Part shown: one piece after another, positions 42,814 through 50,960 of the stretch
How the letters are laid out: each line of letters starts with the position of its first letter
How positions within the stretch are numbered: position 1 is the first letter of the stretch
Assembly (NCBI GenBank): GCA_942491575.1
Contig: CALOBT010000025.1
Location: 3,410,001-3,474,000, forward strand
DNA from: CAZHNW01 sp942491575
GTDB taxonomy: Bacteria; Spirochaetota; UBA4802; UBA5550
Direction: 5' to 3'
Length of the DNA: 64,000 nt
Program-made: the position numbers and the translations under genes
Notes under the pieces: model-generated
Databases searched by the model: none
Told to the model about the DNA's origin: nothing
Seen by the model: the letters and a program-made list of their open reading frames with translations, nothing else

Positions 42814-44124
42814 ATGCGAAAAATCCTGCTTTTGGTTATCGCTTTTTTATCGATTGTACCGGTTGGGGCATTCGGTCCGGATGAACTGAACAGACATTTT
42901 ATTCTGGCCGCTGCACATGCAAAACAGTCGGTGGTACACATTGTTATCTATAACAGATACTTCAGAGATAATAGGGAACTGTACAGAAAGGTTGCCAATG
43001 CGAGTGGTACAATAATTACCCGCAGCGGTTATGTGGTTACTAATTATCATGTTGTTGCTAAGGGAAGTTTTTACAGCATCACTACTTCTGATGGTAGGGT
43101 ATTCGATTCAGTTCCAATCAGAAAAGGGAAAATGTTTCTTGCTGATGTGAAAACAGACATAGCTTTGCTGAAAATAGACAATAGAGAAGGTGCTAACTTC
43201 GTTCCCGTAACTTTTCCTACAGGAAACTCTTTAAAAGAAGGTGAATGGGTTATCGCAATTGGCAATCCATATGGTCTGTCACAGTCAATCACCAGTGGAA
43301 TAATTTCATCAACAGGGCGGAATAATATCGGATTTGCTGATATAGAAGATTTTATTCAATCCGATGTATCTATCAATCCCGGAAATTCCGGGGGGCCGCT
43401 TATAAATTTGAAGGGTGAGATGGTTGGTTTGAACACGGCTATACGTTCTGTTACCGGGGGTTATCAGGGGATCAGTTTTGCTATTCCTTCAAAGATTGTT
43501 AAACATGTGTGCTACGAATTGAATACACATGGTCGAGTTCGAAGAGGATGGCTCGGTTTTCTCGCTCGGGAAAATCGTAACAGTGATAGAAATTTCACCA
43601 ACAATATTGAGATTATCAGTATAGTAAAAGATTCCCCTGCAGAAATGGCTGGTCTTCAAAAGCGAGATTTTATCAGATTTATTGATAAGCGCAAAGTTAC
43701 TTCTCTTGCCTCCCTTATTGCGTATGTCGGGAAAAAACCTGTTGGTTCCACTTTAAAAATAGTGATTTCAAGAGATGGCCGTCTGCATAAATACAATTTG
43801 AAATTGAGGGAAAAGCGCCAGTTCAACCGGCTCAGGGAGGGACTGCAAATTCTATTTACAAGATATGGCATGGAAGTCAATGATGCTGTCTCCTCCAGGG
43901 GAATAACGATATCTTATATCTCTCCACGAAATATGGAAATAGATGTTAAAAAGGGAGATATTATCGTTGGAATGAATGGTTTGCCGGTAAAATCCCTTGA
44001 TGACTTTATTAAAAAATTATATAAATTTAATGGCCGTCTGAAGTCACTTGAAGTATATCGAGATACACGTTTACATGAAATATACCTTCATAAAGAAAAT
44101 CATCAGGGCTGGCATAGAGATTGA
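42814..44124 (+). CDS. Periplasmic HtrA/DegP-type serine protease
   Basis: 436 residues from ATG 42814 (AGGTGA upstream, inside the end of the amidase gene). Signal peptide MRKILLLVIAFLSIVPVGA. Trypsin-like triad: His in VVTNYHVVAKG (about 78), Asp in VKTDIALLKI (about 115) and Ser in INPGNSGGPL (about 196). Two PDZ-like segments follow (about 245-335 with SPAEMAGLQKRDFIRF, and 340-430, the second more diverged). Degrades or refolds periplasmic proteins. Placed between an amidase and a small secreted protein, so envelope quality control is likely. Confidence 0.9.
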   Translation: MRKILLLVIAFLSIVPVGAFGPDELNRHFILAAAHAKQSVVHIVIYNRYFRDNRELYRKVANASGTIITRSGYVVTNYHVVAKGSFYSITTSDGRVFDSVPIRKGKMFLADVKTDIALLKIDNREGANFVPVTFPTGNSLKEGEWVIAIGNPYGLSQSITSGIISSTGRNNIGFADIEDFIQSDVSINPGNSGGPLINLKGEMVGLNTAIRSVTGGYQGISFAIPSKIVKHVCYELNTHGRVRRGWLGFLARENRNSDRNFTNNIEIISIVKDSPAEMAGLQKRDFIRFIDKRKVTSLASLIAYVGKKPVGSTLKIVISRDGRLHKYNLKLREKRQFNRLREGLQILFTRYGMEVNDAVSSRGITISYISPRNMEIDVKKGDIIVGMNGLPVKSLDDFIKKLYKFNGRLKSLEVYRDTRLHEIYLHKENHQGWHRD

Positions 44125-44567
44125 TGAAGAAAATAATTGGAATATTTGTATTTTTAATAATATTTTCCGGTGTTCTTTTCTCAGAAGACCAGGGTCGGAA
44201 TGTTACAGTTGTAAACTCGGGATTTTACCGTAAAATTTTACAAACACCTGTAATTATGCGTGATAAATTTTTCGAAAAAAAAATTAATTTTATCTGGCAG
44301 GGACGTGGGACCGTTAAGGCAGTATATCAGTTGGAGCGGTATAGAAAAAAATATATGGTTGAACTGGTCGATAGCGATGCTGGAAAATTTGGCATAAAAT
44401 TAAATTATTTTATTTTTACTGATAATGAAGATTGGAAAAAAGTACTGACCCCGGGAGAAGTTTTTGATTTCAAGGGGCAATGTATAATAATAACACCTTT
44501 GAATACACAAAGAAATTCATATGTTGTTGATATAGTGCTGGAACATGGCGCTCTGCTTGTCCAGTAG
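44124..44567 (+). CDS. Small secreted protein of unknown function
   Basis: 147 residues; its ATG shares the A of the TGA stop of the protease gene, so it is translationally coupled. Signal peptide KKIIGIFVFLIIFSGVLFS. The mature part is beta-rich and basic (KINFIWQGRGTVKAVYQLER, KYMVELVDSDAGKFGIKLNY). Possibly a cofactor or substrate partner of the protease or amidase. No family recognised. The next gene, an AICAR transformylase, has its own ribosome site. Confidence 0.6.
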   Translation: MKKIIGIFVFLIIFSGVLFSEDQGRNVTVVNSGFYRKILQTPVIMRDKFFEKKINFIWQGRGTVKAVYQLERYRKKYMVELVDSDAGKFGIKLNYFIFTDNEDWKKVLTPGEVFDFKGQCIIITPLNTQRNSYVVDIVLEHGALLVQ

Positions 44568-44610
44568 ACAAAAATCCTTCCGGGGAGAAACTTACACAGG
44601 GAGTAATAAA

Positions 44611-45897
44611 ATGCAGGATTTAAAAAAAGCGTATAAAACGGTAATGGATGATAATTTTCCTGATGAAATGACCATTACCTTTGGTGAACAGAAACTTGCG
44701 TATCGTAAACGGGTATGGAGAATTGACGAAGAAGGGACTGTCATTGAAAAGGGACTCCGCTATGGAGAAAATCCAGGTCAGGAATCTGCTATGTATGAGT
44801 TAATAAACGGTAATCTTGTCCTGGGAGACTGTAAATTTATTGAAGCGGGAAATTCTCTTACAAGCAGTATCAGCGAAAATGATATGCTTCAATTCGGAAA
44901 GCATCCAGGGAAAATCAATCTTACAGATATTGATAATTCTCTAAACGTTTTAAAATACCTCTCAGATAAACCGGCTGCTGTTATTGTAAAACATAATAAT
45001 CCCTGTGGTGTTGCCTTTGGCAATTCACCTGCAGAAGCTTTTAACAAGGCCTTCAGGGCAGACAGAATTGCGGCTTTTGGCGGATGTGTTGCTTTCAATA
45101 GAACAGTAGATAAAGAAACTGCCGAACTCATTGCGGAGCAATACCTGGAAGTTATTGTTGCTCCTGAATATTCCGGTGAAGCAGTAGAGATATTGAAGAA
45201 GCGGAAAAATTTAAGAATAGTTAAAATTGATCGAATAGATAAACTGGAAAATTACAAAAATTCACGTTTTGTAGATTTCAAATCACTGATAGACGGTGGT
45301 ATCATAGTCCAGCAGTCACCATTGAATATTATTCAGTGTAAAGAAGATCTGAAGCCGGCGGAAACGGAATATAAGGGAAAAAAATACAAGATTGACCGCC
45401 TCCCCACAGATGAGGAATATGAAGACCTCCTCTTTGGCTGGTATGTTGAACAGGGTGTAACTTCTAATTCAGTCATCTATGTTAAAGATGGTGTAACCGT
45501 CGGAATCGGTACGGGTGAACAGGATCGTGTCGGCGTGGCGGAAATAGCCGTGTACAAAGCCTATACCAAATATGCGGATCTTATCTGTTACAATAAATTT
45601 GGTATTCCCTATAAGCAACTTGAATTAGAAGTTAATAGAGATGAAAGGCCTGAAAAGGAGATGATTGAAATTGATGAAGAAACAGATGCCGCTAAGGGAG
45701 GGCTTATTGGATCCGCTGCGGTTTCTGATGCATTTTTCCCATTTCGGGATGGAGTAGACGTCTGTATCGAACAGGGGATTACTTCAATTGTACAACCAGG
45801 CGGATCTATGAGAGATTTTGAAGCAATTGAAGCCTGTAATGAAGCTGATCCGAAAGTATCCATGGTTTTTACAGGTCAGCGGGCTTTTAAACACTAA
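44611..45897 (+). CDS. Stand-alone AICAR formyltransferase (PurH C-terminal type)
   Basis: 428 residues from ATG 44611 (CAGGGAG upstream); a longer in-frame start overlaps the previous gene. The whole protein is the AICAR transformylase domain: GLRYGENPGQES, AVIVKHNNPCGVAF with the catalytic Lys-His, FNKAFRADRIAAFGG, TSNSVIYVKDGVTVGIGTG, and SDAFFPFRDGVD with VQPGGSMRDFEAI. The N-terminal IMP cyclohydrolase (MGS) domain of bifunctional PurH is absent, so the last step of IMP synthesis must be encoded elsewhere. Transfers formyl from 10-formyl-THF to AICAR. Follows the envelope operon and precedes a YjbQ gene by 6 bp. Confidence 0.9.
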   Translation: MQDLKKAYKTVMDDNFPDEMTITFGEQKLAYRKRVWRIDEEGTVIEKGLRYGENPGQESAMYELINGNLVLGDCKFIEAGNSLTSSISENDMLQFGKHPGKINLTDIDNSLNVLKYLSDKPAAVIVKHNNPCGVAFGNSPAEAFNKAFRADRIAAFGGCVAFNRTVDKETAELIAEQYLEVIVAPEYSGEAVEILKKRKNLRIVKIDRIDKLENYKNSRFVDFKSLIDGGIIVQQSPLNIIQCKEDLKPAETEYKGKKYKIDRLPTDEEYEDLLFGWYVEQGVTSNSVIYVKDGVTVGIGTGEQDRVGVAEIAVYKAYTKYADLICYNKFGIPYKQLELEVNRDERPEKEMIEIDEETDAAKGGLIGSAAVSDAFFPFRDGVDVCIEQGITSIVQPGGSMRDFEAIEACNEADPKVSMVFTGQRAFKH

Positions 45898-45903
45898 GCT
45901 TAA

Positions 45904-46299
45904 ATGATAAAAACAGGTCATATAGCCGTTGAAAGTCGGGGCCGCAGAGATGTTCATGACTTAACTCCTGCGGTCCTCAAGCTTGTTGAAAGCTATGGAA
46001 TTCAAAATGGTATTGTTACCGTATTTGTTTCCGGATCCACTGCTGCAGTTCCAACCATAGAATATGAGCCTGGCTTGAAAAAGGATATAGACCAGCACCT
46101 TGACCGGCTTTTTCCATTTGGTGACCATTATAATCATCATGATACCTGGCACGATGATAATGGATCGTCACATCTGCAGGCAGCTTTACTGGGGCCTTCT
46201 CTCACTTTACCGGTAGCTGATGGTAAGATGACTCTCGGTGCCTGGTAACAAATTGTGTTAATAGACTGTGACACAAGGCCTCGTTCAAATGATATTTGA
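45904..46299 (+). pseudogene. YjbQ (UPF0047) family gene with in-frame TAA
   Basis: The first 114 codons encode the YjbQ fold with VFVSGSTAAVPTIEYEPGL, HYNHHDTWHDDNGSSHLQAAL and LPVADGKMTLGAW; then a TAA (46246) interrupts. Translation through it continues QIVLIDCDTRPRSNDI to TGA at 46297, which is exactly the conserved end of the family (normally TWQQI...DTRPR). A single C-to-T change of CAA would restore it. So it is a nonsense mutation, a sequencing error or readthrough. YjbQ proteins have thiamin-phosphate-synthase-like activity reported for some members; the true role is unclear. Confidence 0.75.
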
Positions 46300-46301
46300 A
46301 T

Positions 46302-46333
46302 AAAAAAGCCGGTGGATATTCACCGGCTTTTTT
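46302..46333 (+). terminator. Terminator after the YjbQ gene (bidirectional)
   Basis: Perfect 13-bp stem AAAAAAGCCGGTG / CACCGGCTTTTTT with a 6-nt loop. A and T runs on the two sides allow use by the convergent gene ending at 46355. Confidence 0.9.
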
Positions 46334-46354
46334 ATGACCCACGAAGAGAAAATG

Positions 46355-46966
46355 CTATGCTTTTCTTTTCTCTTCGTACTCTTTGATATAGTCATCAATT
46401 AGACTTCTTTTCTTAGGTTCCGCAGCATGACTTCCCTCTTCTCGAACCGGCTTGATTCTGTCTGCGAAGAAGTTTCCAAATGCTTTTGCCGGGGAGAGAA
46501 TCAGATTTTTTAAACCCCTTAACAGGGCATCAAAAAATTCAAGAATACTGCGGACAATTGATTTTTTCCCATAATTTGCTGAAGAAACATTCCGTACGGG
46601 CTCCGTGACTGTTGCTGATATATTCCGGGTCGTTTCAGCAACTTTTGATGTGACTTTATAGGCGGCAGGTACAGGGTTAGGAGCTTTACTAATCTGAACA
46701 TTCGGCGCTGCAGATCTTTTAATCGTTTGTCTCCGTAGCAGAAAAGCGGGCTGGCTAGATTCAGTACCCCTATCGATAAGAAAAAGAAAGAAGTAATAGA
46801 TGTACATGAAAAAATTCCAGAAAATCATGAAAAAGGCCTGCCATATTTCCATAAAGGCCCAAAAGACTTCTATCATCAGTTTCCCAAAATCGACCCATTT
46901 AAAAAAGAAACTGTATATATTATCAAGACCGTTATTGTAGAATTGTTTCACCATGCTGTATTTCAT
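46355..46966 (-). CDS. Membrane protein of unknown function
   Basis: 203 residues. A very aromatic hydrophobic region at the N-terminus (about 28-65, e.g. FFMIFWNFFMYIYYFFLFLI) forms one or two membrane helices; the rest is soluble, with a Ser/Thr/Ala/Pro-rich linker and a C-terminal amphipathic helix LLRGLKNLILSPAKAFGNFF and a charged tail. GGAGG 7 nt upstream of the ATG supports the start. It is the last gene of a minus-strand group behind the cNMP-binding protein (63 bp). Function unknown. Confidence 0.6.
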   Translation of the reverse strand: MKYSMVKQFYNNGLDNIYSFFFKWVDFGKLMIEVFWAFMEIWQAFFMIFWNFFMYIYYFFLFLIDRGTESSQPAFLLRRQTIKRSAAPNVQISKAPNPVPAAYKVTSKVAETTRNISATVTEPVRNVSSANYGKKSIVRSILEFFDALLRGLKNLILSPAKAFGNFFADRIKPVREEGSHAAEPKKRSLIDDYIKEYEEKRKA

Positions 46967-47029
46967 GGGTGTCCTCCAGAGATAAGATCATCGTTTCGAA
47001 AGGTAATTTTATAAATATCTGAAACCCTA

Positions 47030-48352
47030 TTAGTATATATCAGTAAAATTGTCAAGTTCAGTTAGTATTGAATCCTTTTCAGAAAGGGATTGTGATGAGA
47101 CCTCCTCCTGGGGTTGATCTTCGGGCTCATCATTGGGTAAACATGCGCTTTTCCCCTCCTCTTCAGTTGAAAGTTCATCTCGCGATCGAAAATACCGTGC
47201 CCGTGCTGAAAGGTTATTTGGCTTTTCGACTGTAATCTGACCAAAGTTAAACTGAAGATTTGGATCTTTGAGCAGTTCTTCAATTGAATTATTGCATTGT
47301 GCTTGGGAAATACCAGTCATTTCCAGTAATTCATCAATACCAAATTTAAAACTATGGGGTGAGTGTGACTTTATTGAGATATTATCTTCGAGTAATTTGT
47401 TTTCAAGAAAGGCATACAGCCGTGTTATCGGCTGTTTATATAAACGGGAATCAATACGAATGTGAGTAAACCATAGGCGTTGACTGATTGCCGTATAAAT
47501 TCTTTTGAGGATTTGAGGAGATTGCTCAATTAATTTTTTTAAAGCTTCTAAATTTATCGGCAACAGAACAGTTTTGCCGAAACTTATGGCTGTAGCGTTT
47601 CTAGGTTTCTCTGAGACAATCGCCAGTTCTCCAAAAATGTCCCCTTCCTTTAGAACTGAAAGCATTAATTCTGCATTTTCCTGATATTTAACAATTTTAA
47701 CCTTCCCTTCCTTTATAATATAAAGTTCATCTCCAGGTTCATCTTCACAAAAAATAACCTGATTATCAGAATAGACATTATAGATGCCGTCCTTGAAAGG
47801 TTCTAAAACTGTTCTCATCCCCGCGGTTTCCATATCCAGAATCATGCGGCGTGCATCGTCAGCATATTGAAACGAGGAATAGAGTTGGAGGAGACGGTTC
47901 AGTATATATAAACTGATTTGATATTCACTTTTATGGAAATAGTACGAACCGGTTTTAAAAAGAAGCGTTTCCGATGGAAGGAGATCCTCTTTGGTGTGGT
48001 CGGAAAAAATAAGGTCATCATACTGTCGAAGATAATCAGCAAAATAGTTTAGAATTTTAAAAGCCAGGTCAGGATTTTTTTGGAGCCGGGCAAGAAAAGT
48101 AGTTGTTGATAAAACTAATACAGATGTATCGGTAACGGTTACAGCTGTTTCCATTCTGGGACGTCCGCTCAGAGATGAAACAAATCCGAATATATCACCT
48201 GGACCGGCATCGCGATGACTTATTTTTATATTGTCATTATTGTTGGTAAAACGGATTTTTCCAGACTCAACAATGAAAACATCCTCAACTTCTTCATCAC
48301 TTTCTATATAGAGATAGGAACCTTTTTTAAAGGAATAGATGCGGTCTTTCAT
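47030..48352 (-). CDS. Protein with two cyclic-nucleotide-binding domains
   Basis: 440 residues. Two cNMP-binding (Crp-type) beta-barrels: about 5-115 (FIVESGKIRF, GPGDIFGFVSSLSGRPRMET) and about 185-300 (YSDNQVIFCEDEPGDELYIIKEGKV, KEGDIFGELAIVSEKPRNAT). The second has the phosphate-binding GELAxxxxxPR cassette; the first has a changed cassette (GFVSSLSGRPR). A C-terminal region (about 315-390) with FGIDELLEMTGISQAQCNNS suggests a winged helix, and the last 50 residues are acidic. Hence probably a transcription factor or effector binding cAMP/c-di-nucleotides. Spacing to DJ-1 upstream is 3 bp. Confidence 0.8.
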   Translation of the reverse strand: MKDRIYSFKKGSYLYIESDEEVEDVFIVESGKIRFTNNNDNIKISHRDAGPGDIFGFVSSLSGRPRMETAVTVTDTSVLVLSTTTFLARLQKNPDLAFKILNYFADYLRQYDDLIFSDHTKEDLLPSETLLFKTGSYYFHKSEYQISLYILNRLLQLYSSFQYADDARRMILDMETAGMRTVLEPFKDGIYNVYSDNQVIFCEDEPGDELYIIKEGKVKIVKYQENAELMLSVLKEGDIFGELAIVSEKPRNATAISFGKTVLLPINLEALKKLIEQSPQILKRIYTAISQRLWFTHIRIDSRLYKQPITRLYAFLENKLLEDNISIKSHSPHSFKFGIDELLEMTGISQAQCNNSIEELLKDPNLQFNFGQITVEKPNNLSARARYFRSRDELSTEEEGKSACLPNDEPEDQPQEEVSSQSLSEKDSILTELDNFTDIY

Positions 48353-48355
48353 GGA

Positions 48356-48904
48356 TTACATCCAGTATACCTGCATGTCTTTTTTTAACTGGAGAGAAAT
48401 GTCGAAACCTCGAAAAATTTCCACAAGTTTAAGAGAGAAGGGAATTGCACATCCAGGACCACGTCCGGTTATCACGCGACCGTCTGCAATTACAGGTTCC
48501 CTGGAGAGGCGGGCTCCATGCAAAAATTTTTCGAAGCCGGGAAAGCAGGTAGCATTTGTTTTTTCAAGGACTCCAGCTTCTCCCAGAACCATTGGGGCGG
48601 CACAGATAGCTGCCACGTACCCCCCCTGGCTTCTGATATCCTGGACAAGAGAAATAATTTCAGAACTTTTTCTAAGGTTCTCACTCCCCGGCATCCCACC
48701 GGGGAGTACAATGCAGTCGAAATCTGTGGCCCGGCATCCGGAGAGGCTTCGGTCTGCGGTAACCTTAATCCCGTGAGCCCCCTCGACCGGATTTGTCCCC
48801 AGGGCAGCTGTCGCTACTTCAAGCTCTGCGCGTCGAAGAACATCTACGATAGTGACAGCTTCAATTTCTTCAAATCCAACTGCAAGTGGAACCAGAATAT
48901 TCAT
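48356..48904 (-). CDS. DJ-1/PfpI family protein
   Basis: 182 residues. N-terminal VPLAVGFEEIEAVTIVDVL carries the conserved Glu of DJ-1, and the nucleophile elbow is YVAAICAAPMVL with the reactive Cys near 104; VLPGGMPGSENL is also typical. Closest in type to DJ-1/YajL (glyoxalase III- or chaperone-like) rather than the PfpI protease. Cytosolic. Lies between telA-like and cNMP-binding genes, with spacings of 19 and 3 bp. Confidence 0.88.
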   Translation of the reverse strand: MNILVPLAVGFEEIEAVTIVDVLRRAELEVATAALGTNPVEGAHGIKVTADRSLSGCRATDFDCIVLPGGMPGSENLRKSSEIISLVQDIRSQGGYVAAICAAPMVLGEAGVLEKTNATCFPGFEKFLHGARLSREPVIADGRVITGRGPGCAIPFSLKLVEIFRGFDISLQLKKDMQVYWM

Positions 48905-48923
48905 AAATATATCCTCGTGATTA

Positions 48924-50024
48924 TTAAAGGGCTGTGGTTTCGCTGCTTCCCTTTACATTGCTCAGTTTTGCCTTCAGATCATCTTCAAGACGAACAAGTT
49001 CAACTTCTGCTTCTTTCCTCCTGGATCTTCCCTCTTCCTGTATTTGAAGTGTTTCTTCGATCGTGGAAACGAGATTTTCGTGAACTTTTTTCAATGTATC
49101 AATCTCCACGATACCCTTTTCAGATTCACGGGCGATTTCAAGACTGCTGTCTTTAAGTAATTCGGCATTTTGCTCCAAAAGATCATTGGTAGTTGAAGAC
49201 ACTTCCTTCTGCAATTTAAGAGCTTTCTTTTGCCGAAACAGGCTGATGGCAATAACGATCTGATTTTTCCAGAGAGGAATTGTATTAAGGATTGAACTCT
49301 GGATTTTTTCTACCAGGAGCTGATCATTATTCTGAATCAGTCGTACCTGGGGCATGGTTTGGATCGAAACCATACGGCTCAACTTCAGGTCATGCAGTTT
49401 TTTTTCAAAACGGTTAATCATTTGATTGAGGTCCTGCACGGCCTGTGCATCGAGAGTATCTTTTGATGCCTCCGCTTTTGCTTTCAGCTCAGGCAATACT
49501 TTTTCATTGAATTCCTTAAGTTTCAACTCGCCTGCGAGAATATAAAGATCGAGCTCTTTCAAGTATTCCTGATTCTTTTCATAGAGATTATCCAGCATGG
49601 TTATGTCTTTAAGGAGCTGCATGCGGGCTTTAGTTAATTCGTCTACAATGCGCTCAATTTCAACGCTGACTTTCTGATATCGCGCTGCGAATTTTTTTGC
49701 CTCATCAACAATGGTGCCAATTATGGGAATCTTAGAAAAGAAACCGCCGGATGATCCTAATTTGTCGACTTTGAGATCTTTTACTGTGATCATCAGTTCT
49801 GAAAGAATTTCTCCGGCATAGCCGGCATCTTTTGCACGAATTTGTTCGAGAATAGTGTCTGCGAAATTTGATATATTTGCTTGAGCGCCGACACCGTACT
49901 GAATTATTGCCTGCGAATCATTAATGTCAATATCGCTGGAAATGCTTTCGACTTTTTGCTTCTGTTCCGGTGTCAGTTTTTCCAGGGAGAGTTCCTGTTC
50001 CTGCACCTGTCCGAGATTGTCCAT
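48924..50024 (-). CDS. TelA/KlaA family toxic-anion resistance protein
   Basis: 366 residues, mostly helical, typical TelA length. Features include an N-terminal region EKLTPEQKQKVESI, a GFFSKIPIIGTIVDEAKKFA segment, YEKNQEYLKELDLYILAGEL (family hallmark), and QMINRFEKKLHDLKLSRMVS, TMPQVRLIQNNDQLLVEKIQ and TIPLWKNQIVIAISLFRQKK, the most conserved TelA patch. Named for tellurite resistance, but TelA proteins are broadly stress-related. First gene of the minus-strand group. AGGAGG precedes the start. Confidence 0.9.
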   Translation of the reverse strand: MDNLGQVQEQELSLEKLTPEQKQKVESISSDIDINDSQAIIQYGVGAQANISNFADTILEQIRAKDAGYAGEILSELMITVKDLKVDKLGSSGGFFSKIPIIGTIVDEAKKFAARYQKVSVEIERIVDELTKARMQLLKDITMLDNLYEKNQEYLKELDLYILAGELKLKEFNEKVLPELKAKAEASKDTLDAQAVQDLNQMINRFEKKLHDLKLSRMVSIQTMPQVRLIQNNDQLLVEKIQSSILNTIPLWKNQIVIAISLFRQKKALKLQKEVSSTTNDLLEQNAELLKDSSLEIARESEKGIVEIDTLKKVHENLVSTIEETLQIQEEGRSRRKEAEVELVRLEDDLKAKLSNVKGSSETTAL

Positions 50025-50173
50025 GACTTCCTCCTGTGGGAATAAATATCCGGTTTGTGCCGGTTATTTTGAAGTCTAGAATACATAAGGATTTTAATAA
50101 TTGCAACAATTTTACTGTTGTGATTTACTTAAAGGTACTGCAAATATTTAAAATTGTTATTCCCGAGGGAAGT

Positions 50174-50953
50174 ATGAAAGGAAGAAAATTATTTACCGTA
50201 ATTTTTCTGATGATTGTTTCCATTGCGGCTTCGAAAAACGGTTTTTTTAAGGATGTTGAAGATAAAGTCCATGCATTGGCCAACAGGGAACGGGCTGGTC
50301 GGGGAAGGCAAATGCTCATGGTAAATGAGAAACTACGCCGGCTGGCCCGGATACACAGCAAAAATATGGCAGAGAGGAATTTTTTTTCACATGGTGACCA
50401 TCTAGGCAGGTCTCCACAGAAACGAAAAATGGAATATTTTCCGGGACTTTTTGGAGGGATTGGTGAAAATATCGCCTACACCTATGGACACTCTGAAGAA
50501 ATTGTTGTTGAAAAACTAATTAAGCAGTGGATGAATTCTCCAGGGCACCGTAGAAATATTTTAAATGGAAAATATAACGCAACAGGTATCGGAGTCTATT
50601 ATGGCCGTGGCCGGTATTACGGGACACAGGTTTTTGGTACCCTGATTGCTGAGCTGGATGGCAAGGCCCCCGAATTACTTCAATATGGAGATGTCCTTAA
50701 ATTGCGCTTTAAATTTCTCGGAAGTTTTCCAAAGGATAAAATTACAGTTTTTATACATTTCCCGGATAAAAGGGCTCGTTTTAAGACTTCCGCCGGCCTC
50801 TACTATAAAGGTCTTGGAAAAATTGAACCGGAATGGGAAGGGGATTATTTTACCGTTACCCTGAAAATGAAATATGGTCGTGGAGTATACCGTCTTACTA
50901 TGGGGAGTTATGGCCGGTTTTTTCCGGAGGGCTTGAATATTTCTGTCCGGTAA
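50174..50953 (+). CDS. CAP-domain (SCP/PR-1) secreted protein with C-terminal extension
   Basis: 259 residues from ATG 50174, just after GAGGGAAG; longer in-frame starts do not have a site. Signal peptide KLFTVIFLMIVSIAASKNG. CAP domain (about 30-155) with His in AERNFFSHGDHLGRS, Glu in GGIGENIAYTYG and His in WMNSPGHRRNILNG, the usual cluster. A C-terminal beta-rich domain of about 100 residues (about 165-259) follows. Secreted; function of bacterial CAP proteins is not settled. Convergent with the alarmone synthetase gene, 7 bp apart. Confidence 0.85.
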   Translation: MKGRKLFTVIFLMIVSIAASKNGFFKDVEDKVHALANRERAGRGRQMLMVNEKLRRLARIHSKNMAERNFFSHGDHLGRSPQKRKMEYFPGLFGGIGENIAYTYGHSEEIVVEKLIKQWMNSPGHRRNILNGKYNATGIGVYYGRGRYYGTQVFGTLIAELDGKAPELLQYGDVLKLRFKFLGSFPKDKITVFIHFPDKRARFKTSAGLYYKGLGKIEPEWEGDYFTVTLKMKYGRGVYRLTMGSYGRFFPEGLNISVR

Positions 50954-50960
50954 AGTTTTT

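Noticed and set aside
45904..46299. Reassigned stop codon
   Set aside because: Many intact genes here end at TAA or TAG, so Gln reassignment is not supported.
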